In this document: piece after piece, positions 23,092 to 27,154 of the stretch
How positions within the stretch are numbered: the stretch's first letter is position 1
How the letters are laid out: each line of letters starts with the position of its first letter
Virus record (IMG/VR): IMGVR_UViG_3300010354_000506
Location: 1 to 27,154 of that record
Length of the DNA stretch: 27,154 nt
Direction: 5' to 3' (one strand)
From: a virus
Position numbers and translations under genes: made by a program
The notes under the pieces: generated by a model
Databases searched by the model: none
What the model was told of the DNA's origin: nothing
The model's input: only the letters and a program-made list of their open reading frames with translations

Positions 23092-23116
23092 TGGGTCAAA
23101 TTTGTTTGACTCTGTA

Positions 23117-23145
23117 AGTATTGCACCGATCAAGGCAAAAGTCAA
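23117..23145 (-). promoter_or_regulatory. sigma70-type promoter for the membrane protein gene
   Basis: TTGACT (23140-23145), 17-bp spacer, AATACT (23117-23122), then TACAGAGTCAAACAAAT, close to the island leader. The sequence from -35 to leader is near-identical to the unit at 22804-22832, but no dyad is present. Confidence 0.8.
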
Positions 23146-23198
23146 CCCCCCTAACGATCACCAAAACTTATGGGTCTCATCAGGGGGGCTTATGGTTG

Positions 23199-23264
23199 AG
23201 TTTTCCACAGGGTTGTGGAAAACTATTGAAAGTTTTCCACAGGTTTTAGTATTTCTGTGGAAAA
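23199..23264. repeat. four TTTTCCACA boxes in two inverted pairs
   Basis: TTTTCCACA at 23201-23209 and 23233-23241, with reverse complements at 23214-23222 and 23256-23264. The first pair has a 4-bp loop; the second has a 12-bp stem (AGTTTTCCACAG) and a 14-base loop region. TTTTCCACA is the DnaA box of cyanobacterial chromosomes. The second pair lies right after the stop of the 54-aa gene, so a 3'-end hairpin role is the main alternative. After the GC part come A residues rather than T, which argues against an intrinsic terminator. Confidence 0.6.
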
Positions 23265-23267
23265 CTA

Positions 23268-23432
23268 TTAATATTCATAATCACCATCAAATTTCAATTT
23301 TTTCTGTTTCTTTGGTGTGCGACCCTTATTTTGTACTTTAACGCCATACTGATATTCTAACTCTTGCTCATTAAAGTTGTCGATTTCGTTATAGAAATTC
23401 TCTTTGAAGTTGCCGCCCTTTTGTTTAGCCAT
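23268..23432 (-). CDS. small basic hypothetical protein, 54 aa
   Basis: A 54-aa protein starting MAKQKGGNFKENFYNEIDNF and ending KKQKKLKFDGDYEY. Two basic clusters (KNKGRTPKKQKKLK-like) flank an acidic middle. No family recognised; the charge suggests nucleic-acid contact, which is inference. It lies between the TTTTCCACA boxes and the KTSC-like gene. No clear promoter or Shine-Dalgarno. Confidence 0.62.
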   Translation of the reverse strand: MAKQKGGNFKENFYNEIDNFNEQELEYQYGVKVQNKGRTPKKQKKLKFDGDYEY

Positions 23433-23509
23433 TGATTTGAAATGTGTCCTGAGAGGTGTCTAGAATCGTCTGTAAGGGATGTTGATAACCAAATTGGTGC
23501 AATCACCCC

Positions 23510-23538
23510 TTGACAAACATATTTATCTGTGCTATTGT
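23510..23538 (+). promoter_or_regulatory. forward sigma70-type promoter, antisense to the KTSC-like gene
   Basis: TTGACA (23510-23515), 17-bp spacer, TATTGT (23533-23538) on the plus strand. It would fire from the 3' end into the antisense of the 23538-23780 gene. It could make an antisense RNA, or be a chance match. Confidence 0.45.
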
Positions 23539-23780
23539 CAGTTGGTCAACAGTTGCAGAGTGCCACTGGAGATATTTTGGTTGATGAAAGATCCAACCGA
23601 GATATCTTCAGAATCGAATTCTGCCAGCAATTGTTGATCGAAACTCACTGCATCTTCAGTAGAATAAGTATAGTTCTTCTCTGAAGAATTATACTGAATT
23701 GATACAGTGTTGTTCTCAGTATCAATCACAATGTTTTTGATAGCTGAAGAAGGAATTTCTTGGTAGTTTTTAACAGTCAT
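23538..23780 (-). CDS. KTSC-like small protein, 80 aa
   Basis: An 80-aa protein. The order SSAIKNIVIDTENNTVSIQYN, NYTYSTEDAVSFDQQLLA and ISVGSFINQNI resembles the KTSC domain layout (S-S-x-I-x-x-I-x-Y, a strand pair with Y-x-Y, a helix, and G-x-F-x-N-x-x-I). KTSC proteins are small, of unclear function, and common in phages and bacteria. Here several consensus residues are changed. It has a consensus promoter and no Shine-Dalgarno. Confidence 0.62.
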   Translation of the reverse strand: MTVKNYQEIPSSAIKNIVIDTENNTVSIQYNSSEKNYTYSTEDAVSFDQQLLAEFDSEDISVGSFINQNISSGTLQLLTN

Positions 23781-23807
23781 TCGATTGTTTTGATCGATTA
23801 CTTAGTA

Positions 23808-23836
23808 ATAATACCATGATTTTCTTAGGTTGTCAA
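23808..23836 (-). promoter_or_regulatory. sigma70-type promoter for the KTSC-like gene
   Basis: TTGACA (23831-23836), 17-bp spacer, TATTAT (23808-23813) on the minus strand, 27 bp upstream of the ATG. Confidence 0.85.
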
Positions 23837-23857
23837 GGGTTTTGTGATTAGTTCTGC

Positions 23858-23906
23858 TAATATAACATTAATATTATATTATTTTAACTTATTATAATTA
23901 TTAAAT
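23858..23906. other. 49-bp extreme AT tract
   Basis: Only two C and no G in 49 bp on the plus strand. It sits next to the inverted repeats, where a DNA unwinding element would be expected if this is an origin. Confidence 0.5.
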
Positions 23907-23907
23907 C

Positions 23908-24042
23908 CTCAAAAATCTCAGAAATCTCAAAATTCAACTTTTTTAAGATTCTGAAAAACTTGAAAATACTCGGAAAACACAGAAATCTCAGTTTTGCCGT
24001 TTTTGAGATTCTGAGATTTTTGAGATTTCTGAGATTTTTGAG
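23908..24042. repeat. 25-bp perfect inverted repeat with iteron-like GAGATT units
   Basis: Left arm 23908-23932 and right arm 24018-24042 are exact reverse complements, 85 bp apart. The right side is an array of GAGATT-containing units about 10-11 bp apart (GAGATTCT, GAGATTTTT, GAGATTTCT, GAGATTTTT). The interval holds further partial copies (AGAAATCTCAG). No gene is supported across it. Confidence 0.65.
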
Positions 24043-24193
24043 TTTTGTGACAAACGCTTGACAACTCGTTAGGTCGCGTGCTAAGACAACAACAACTCCA
24101 CACATTTCAGAGTCTTCGCTGAGTTCTGTGAAGTATTTGTAGACACATTCTACTGCACCTTGACAACATAATACTAACGTTATACATCACCAA

Positions 24194-24225
24194 AGTATAT
24201 TTAATTAAACCTTTTTAAATATACT
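24194..24225. repeat. AT-rich 10-bp inverted repeat
   Basis: AGTATATTTA (24194-24203) and TAAATATACT (24216-24225) pair around a 12-bp centre. There is a second AT-rich patch here, close to the next TTTTCCACA pair. The 24106-24271 stretch holds no gene; possible forward -35/-10 pairs start at 24059 and 24163 but are weak. Confidence 0.45.
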
Positions 24226-24249
24226 CTAAACAACACAAATCTTCCGCAC

Positions 24250-24273
24250 TTTTCCACAACCCTGTGGAAAACT
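24250..24273. repeat. inverted TTTTCCACA pair, inverted copy of 23199-23222
   Basis: TTTTCCACA (24250-24258) and its reverse complement (24263-24271). The 24 bp 24250-24273 read on the minus strand are identical to 23199-23222 on the plus strand. It lies directly after the TAG of the oxygenase gene. Confidence 0.65.
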
Positions 24274-24898
24274 AACTATATTTGTTTGATATTAGTCTCA
24301 TCAGTGGATTAACTTTATCTTCTGGTGCATCACACAATAGATTAAAACTAATACTCATTCTAAGTTTTTTACTTGGTGTGACATAGTGTTGTAATGCACT
24401 AGGAAAGATCACGACATCACCTTCTGATGTTATTTCATTTGTATGATGTAACGATTCAGAGAATGGAAAATATCCATCAAGAATAGGTGGTGAAAAACTA
24501 AGTGTATTTGGTTCATCAAGTTCTAGAAAGTATGATCCAGATAAATCATGACCGAGATGAGTATGTAATGGTGCCCATGAATTTGGTGGATAGATATTCC
24601 ACCAAATACCAATCAAATGAGACTTTGCTGGCATATAAAACGAATCATCTGATTTAAGTTCACCGAACATAGCATCGAGTGGTTTCCACACTATTTCATT
24701 CACCATTTGTGAATCAAAGTATGTTGGTTCTTGATGATAGTGTGAATTAATCATTGGTGATTTATCCCATTGATAATCCACATCATCTTTATGCTGATTA
24801 TAATAATCAAGCATGATTGGTTTAAGTTTAGATTTAATTTGTTCATGAGCAGCAACTCGATGAACATAGAGCCAAGGTGATGGAAAACGGTATAACAT
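24272..24898 (-). CDS. 2OG-Fe(II) oxygenase-like protein (phage type), 208 aa
   Basis: A 208-aa protein of the phage 2-oxoglutarate/Fe(II) oxygenase type common in cyanophages. The core is WAPLHTHLGHDLSGSYFLEL (residues 108-127; likely iron ligands H112 or H114, in the pattern HxHxxxxxSGxYYL), then GDVVIFPSALQHYVTP (H171) and KLRMSISFNLL (R180 for the 2OG carboxylate). Substrate unknown. An acidic second ligand is not in the usual HxD place; H-x-H is seen instead, as in this subgroup. The ATG overlaps the stop of the second oxygenase by one base (TAATG), so the two are coupled. Last gene of the ten-gene operon; no U-run terminator follows. Confidence 0.8.
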   Translation of the reverse strand: MLYRFPSPWLYVHRVAAHEQIKSKLKPIMLDYYNQHKDDVDYQWDKSPMINSHYHQEPTYFDSQMVNEIVWKPLDAMFGELKSDDSFYMPAKSHLIGIWWNIYPPNSWAPLHTHLGHDLSGSYFLELDEPNTLSFSPPILDGYFPFSESLHHTNEITSEGDVVIFPSALQHYVTPSKKLRMSISFNLLCDAPEDKVNPLMRLISNKYS

Positions 24899-25506
24899 TA
24901 GATAAAATTCATATTAACAGCAATACGATACTTATGTTCTTTTGGTGATGATGATGCATGATACTGCAGACCATCAAAGATTACCAATCGATTCTTCTTT
25001 GGTTCAATTGTTGTTTGTAGAGTGTATGAATCTGGCGGTGTAGCACGAATACCATCTGCAAAGTTCTCAAAGGGTTCAGGTGCGATTCGCTCTTCAAAGA
25101 TGTGAGTAGGACCATCAGAGTCATTCACATAATAGAGTGCTACATTATGTTCAAAGCGATAATCTACATGTGGTTTATGATGTTCTGATGATGATGGTTC
25201 TTTAGTGAATAAACCAACACGCACACGAATCATTGCATTAAATTCGATACCTGACTTATCTTCAATTAGATAGGTGAGAGGATAGAATAATGCAGTAAGA
25301 TCTCGTTCAATGTATGGTTGCTGATCTGAGTTAGGATAGACCATTGCTACATGAGAGAATCCAACTTGATCAGATTCTTGCCCATCAATTTCAATAGATG
25401 GATTAAATGACCATGTAAAACGAGAATCTAAACATTGCTTCTCAATCTCATCCGCATATTTACGTGGAAGAAAATCATCAATGATAATCGGTTCAGGAAG
25501 ATACAT
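24898..25506 (-). CDS. 2OG-Fe(II) oxygenase, 202 aa
   Basis: I set the start at 25506 (MYLPEPIIIDDFLPRKYADE), a typical start for this family; a longer frame adds 21 residues that overlap the gene before it. The catalytic set is complete: H113-x-D115 in HHKPHVDYRF, H183 in LQYHASSS, and R194 in YRIAVNMNF. These bind Fe(II) and 2-oxoglutarate; substrates of phage members are mostly unknown (protein, nucleic acid or small molecule hydroxylation). It differs clearly in sequence from the downstream oxygenase, so this is not a recent duplication. It overlaps the preceding 74-aa gene by 14 bp. Confidence 0.88.
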   Translation of the reverse strand: MYLPEPIIIDDFLPRKYADEIEKQCLDSRFTWSFNPSIEIDGQESDQVGFSHVAMVYPNSDQQPYIERDLTALFYPLTYLIEDKSGIEFNAMIRVRVGLFTKEPSSSEHHKPHVDYRFEHNVALYYVNDSDGPTHIFEERIAPEPFENFADGIRATPPDSYTLQTTIEPKKNRLVIFDGLQYHASSSPKEHKYRIAVNMNFI

Positions 25507-25717
25507 CGTGATATGGAATGAATAGGACGTTAGAGCGTGAGTCAGAATGACGTGCAGCAAACCAATCAAAGAACTCTTCTTCTAATGCTTGTGCGTTACG
25601 TCGATTCCTTCTCTTATTTAATTGTGTTTTACATGCTTTAGAACGAGAAAGCAGGAGATCTATACGATCCCCCGCCCAATCGATCAAATGATTGTAATGC
25701 TCTTCTTTACTTAACAT
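25493..25717 (-). CDS. basic hypothetical protein, 74 aa
   Basis: A 74-aa protein, MLSKEEHYNHLIDWAGDRID at the start, basic in the middle (LSRSKACKTQLNKRRNRRN) and ending SRSNVLFIPYHDVSS. It overlaps the genes on both sides (11 bp and 14 bp). No family recognised; the basic helix could bind nucleic acid. Its place in a coupled operon supports it as real. Confidence 0.65.
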   Translation of the reverse strand: MLSKEEHYNHLIDWAGDRIDLLLSRSKACKTQLNKRRNRRNAQALEEEFFDWFAARHSDSRSNVLFIPYHDVSS

Positions 25718-25910
25718 AGAGTGTCATGTTGTAATGATCATATGTATCAAACTCTTGATTCTCTGGCAGCAGGTTGATCAAACGATGCACAAACTCAGCA
25801 GGAAACAGATCACGCTGCCTGAGGAGTTTAATACGTTCCTCTTCAGTGAGATCATCAACTTCGATAACAACTTTGTATGAGTTGGTGGTGAGTGGTGTGA
25901 GTGTGATCAT
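25707..25910 (-). CDS. hypothetical protein, 67 aa
   Basis: A 67-aa protein, MITLTPLTTNSYKVVIEVDD at the start, with LTEEERIKLLRQRDLFPAEF helix and a final DTYDHYNMTLYVK strand. Alpha/beta look, function unknown. Overlaps its neighbours by 4 bp (ATGA) and 11 bp. Confidence 0.65.
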   Translation of the reverse strand: MITLTPLTTNSYKVVIEVDDLTEEERIKLLRQRDLFPAEFVHRLINLLPENQEFDTYDHYNMTLYVK

Positions 25911-26161
25911 TTGACTTTAGCGGTGAGTTGTTGTTGACGTTCTTGAGCAAGTAATTCGATCTGTGTCAGATGATAAGCAAGAGAAGCATAGAACTCAAAG
26001 TCATCATCATTATCAATCTGTGTCATGTCAATTCTCGTGGTTTGACCATTAGAACGAACGTAAAGACCATCAATCTTTTGCCAGAAGATCTCGTTACCGA
26101 GAGCAAGATAATTCATCGAGTTGGTTGCGACTTGATTCATTTTAACAGAGAATCGATTCAT
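25907..26161 (-). CDS. hypothetical protein, 84 aa
   Basis: Start at the ATG at 26161 (MNRFSVKMNQVATNSMNYLA); a TTG two codons earlier is possible. NEIFWQKIDGLYVRSNGQTTRIDM suggests a strand-rich middle, and the end (SLAYHLTQIELLAQERQQQL) is a helix. No family recognised. Two bases separate it from the stop of the 29-aa peptide. Confidence 0.65.
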   Translation of the reverse strand: MNRFSVKMNQVATNSMNYLALGNEIFWQKIDGLYVRSNGQTTRIDMTQIDNDDDFEFYASLAYHLTQIELLAQERQQQLTAKVK

Positions 26162-26163
26162 TG

Positions 26164-26253
26164 TCAATCGTGTGGATTGTTAGCGTGTAAAGCGTAATTG
26201 AAAAGGAGAGCAATAAATGCAAGGGCAAACCATGATGCAAAGAATGTAATCAT
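26164..26253 (-). CDS. tiny membrane peptide, 29 aa
   Basis: MITFFASWFALAFIALLFNY forms one hydrophobic helix, then a short polar tail (ALHANNPHD). The ATG overlaps the stop of the 38-aa gene (ATGA). The operon position and exact coupling support it; no family known. Confidence 0.5.
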   Translation of the reverse strand: MITFFASWFALAFIALLFNYALHANNPHD

Positions 26254-26366
26254 GGGCGCTCAAACCCCTTCAGAAACTCTTTCATCCGTTGCTCTGATTG
26301 ATAGTTTTTAAAGATGTCCATGATGCAATAACCAAAAGCAAAACCAGCCATAATTGAAGTAATCAT
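26250..26366 (-). CDS. tiny peptide with hydrophobic N-terminus, 38 aa
   Basis: MITSIMAGFAFGYCIMDIF, then a charged helix (NYQSEQRMKEFLKGFERP). Starts ATGA, overlapping the stop of the 36-aa gene by 4 bp, and overlaps the next start the same way. Probably membrane-associated; function unknown. Confidence 0.5.
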   Translation of the reverse strand: MITSIMAGFAFGYCIMDIFKNYQSEQRMKEFLKGFERP

Positions 26367-26473
26367 TTTGCAATACCTTTACGATAACGATAGATTGAAT
26401 CTGCTGCTGCAGTATGATTGGAGAGATAGAGTTTTAACTCAAGAATGAGTAAATCAACGATTTTGTTTTTCAT
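26363..26473 (-). CDS. tiny helical peptide, 36 aa
   Basis: MKNKIVDLLILELKLYLSNH, then TAAADSIYRYRKGIAK: an amphipathic helix with a basic end. A strong GGAGG lies about 7 bp upstream of the ATG, which overlaps the 32-aa gene by 20 bp. Function unknown. Confidence 0.5.
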   Translation of the reverse strand: MKNKIVDLLILELKLYLSNHTAAADSIYRYRKGIAK

Positions 26474-26552
26474 CACGATCCTCCAGATAGAAAAGAGTGA
26501 GAAAGGTGGAGAGAATTGTACCACCAATGAGGTAGAGACCGATTGTTACCAT
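26454..26552 (-). CDS. tiny membrane peptide, 32 aa
   Basis: MVTIGLYLIGGTILSTFLTLF forms one transmembrane helix, with a charged tail (EDRDEKQNR). It starts 3 bp after the stop of the 129-aa gene. The Shine-Dalgarno of the next gene is within its 3' end. Function unknown. Confidence 0.5.
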   Translation of the reverse strand: MVTIGLYLIGGTILSTFLTLFYLEDRDEKQNR

Positions 26553-26555
26553 GAT

Positions 26556-26945
26556 TCAGCGCAGATAGAGATAACCACCCGCCCAATCAGCACGAGCAAA
26601 GCATTCTTCACGACTGGTGATAGAAAGCAGATTGAAACGAGCGTGCTTAGCAGGTGCTTTGACTGATGCTGGTTTGAATACATCACCAGTCTTCTTGTCA
26701 ATGAACGCATGAATAGAATCACGCTTGCCATTGATGCACATGTAAATCTTGTGATACTTACGACCCTCAGAGTTGAGTTCGTAAGAATAGTTGGAGTAAG
26801 GAAGACCAGCGCGATAACCATAATTGCGCTTCTGATAATCTTGCTGCAGTGCATCACACAACATCAGACCATACTTAACAATGTTAAGATGAATGGTGTT
26901 GCGAGCAGTTTGCTCAGCAGCGAAGTCAGCGAACGTGGTGGTCAT
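26556..26945 (-). CDS. conserved phage protein with DKKTGDVFKP motif, 129 aa
   Basis: A 129-aa protein, MTTTFADFAAEQTARNTIHL at the start. Residues 60-100 contain YHKIYMCINGKRDSIHAFIDKKTGDVFKPASVKAPAKHARFNL. The pattern HxFIDKKTGDVxKxASxKxPAKxxRxNL occurs in small proteins of many phages, function unknown. The protein ends with AGGYLYLR. It heads the operon and has a consensus sigma70 promoter, so it is probably expressed early. Confidence 0.78.
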   Translation of the reverse strand: MTTTFADFAAEQTARNTIHLNIVKYGLMLCDALQQDYQKRNYGYRAGLPYSNYSYELNSEGRKYHKIYMCINGKRDSIHAFIDKKTGDVFKPASVKAPAKHARFNLLSITSREECFARADWAGGYLYLR

Positions 26946-26968
26946 TTGCTTTGTTTGTTGATGTATGT

Positions 26969-26997
26969 ATCATACCAGTGATGCTGGGGTCTGTCAA
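26969..26997 (-). promoter_or_regulatory. sigma70-type promoter for the ten-gene oxygenase operon
   Basis: TTGACA (26992-26997), 17-bp spacer, TATGAT (26969-26974) on the minus strand, 23 bp upstream of the ATG. The TGA stop of the upstream gene lies within the -35. Confidence 0.85.
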
Positions 26998-27154
26998 GCA
27001 TTTGGGTCATTAGCAGTCCTGATGCTTCCGTCAAGATTAAATACAGATCCGCAATCAGGGCAATGCCAGGAGTGTACTTTGTCAGTTTCCCAGCTTGACA
27101 CAGCAATCACAGTGCTGTAATAATAGGGTGGCGAGTGATTCTCGTGATACTCAG
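26994..27154 (-). CDS. 3' end of a gene with a CPDCG knuckle (5' part missing)
   Basis: An open frame enters from the right edge and ends at the TGA at 26994-26996. The visible C-terminal 52 residues include WETDKVHSWHCPDCGSVFNL, then DGSIRTANDPNA. HCPDCGxxF is a zinc-knuckle half; the partner pair would lie upstream outside the window. It could be a small zinc-ribbon protein. Start, length and function cannot be judged. Confidence 0.6.
   Translation of the reverse strand, partial: EYHENHSPPYYYSTVIAVSSWETDKVHSWHCPDCGSVFNLDGSIRTANDPNA

Noticed and set aside
23146-23188. CCCCCCT/AGGGGGG inverted repeat as a terminator before the island
   Set aside because: The loop of about 29 bases is too long for a good terminator and the following sequence is the -35 of the next promoter; left as uncertain.
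23201-23264. TTTTCCACA hairpins as rho-independent terminators
   Set aside because: The stems end in A-runs rather than T-runs in either direction, and the GC part is only five pairs; kept as DnaA-like boxes or 3' hairpins instead.
23884-24105. 73-codon minus ORF with LKNLRNLKNLRISK, resembling a leucine-rich repeat
   Set aside because: It is the translation of the inverted repeats and AT tract; the repeat pattern is explained by DNA structure and no start signal is seen.
1-27154. tRNA genes, CRISPR arrays, insertion sequences
   Set aside because: No cloverleaf with a matching T-arm, no regularly spaced direct repeats, and no transposase-like frame was found by eye.

Overview
The window looks like part of the genome of a T4-like cyanophage, a myovirus of marine Synechococcus or Prochlorococcus. 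Three things point to this: a baseplate gene run in T4 order (gp25, gp6, a giant protein in the gp7 slot, gp8, then a DUF4815 protein), a T4-type late promoter (TATAAATA) ahead of gp25 and of gp8, and small genes typical of cyanomyoviruses (PAAR tip, a basic 47-aa protein beginning MAKSPSFNK, an AbrB-like protein). Every gene I can support lies on the minus strand; forward-strand ORFs read as shadows.

Layout, from high to low coordinate (direction of transcription). (1) 26994-27154 holds the 3' end of a gene with a CPDCG knuckle. (2) 24272-26945 is a tight operon of ten overlapping or abutting genes behind one consensus sigma70-type promoter: a 129-aa conserved phage protein, four tiny peptides (29-38 aa, three of them with a hydrophobic stretch), three small unknowns, then two different 2OG-Fe(II) oxygenases. 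(3) 23199-24273 is an unusual AT-rich segment bounded by inverted copies of a 24-bp sequence made of paired TTTTCCACA boxes, the sequence of cyanobacterial DnaA boxes. It also holds a 25-bp inverted repeat with iteron-like GAGATT units and a 49-bp stretch with only two C and no G. It is a candidate replication origin or a recombination-bounded module. (4) 18900-23150 is a GC-richer island of about 15 small genes, including an ArdA-like antirestriction protein and a HicA-like protein. (5) 16572-18629 has a secreted small protein, an AbrB-like protein, two overlapping small genes, the PAAR tip protein, and a 47-aa basic protein with its own early-type promoter and terminator. (6) 1-16548 is the late baseplate cluster.

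The most striking feature is in the island. Ten gene starts are preceded by the same module: a 24-bp imperfect dyad (TGTGnCA-N10-TGnCACA), 29 or 30 bp of variable sequence, then a -10 hexamer (TATACT, CATACT, TAGACT or TAGAAT), often followed by a leader close to AACAGAGTCAACCAAAC and no Shine-Dalgarno sequence. Most units lack a -35 box. In several, the stop codon of the upstream gene sits inside the dyad. This looks like a dispersed regulon of independently switched small genes under one DNA-binding regulator, by inference during early take-over of the host.

Working model: early or host-take-over genes (the island, the oxygenase operon, the 47-aa protein, the KTSC-like protein) use host-sigma promoters, some with the dyad, while the structural genes use late promoters. 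Functions of most small genes are unknown. All family assignments come from reading motifs by eye; no database search was run.
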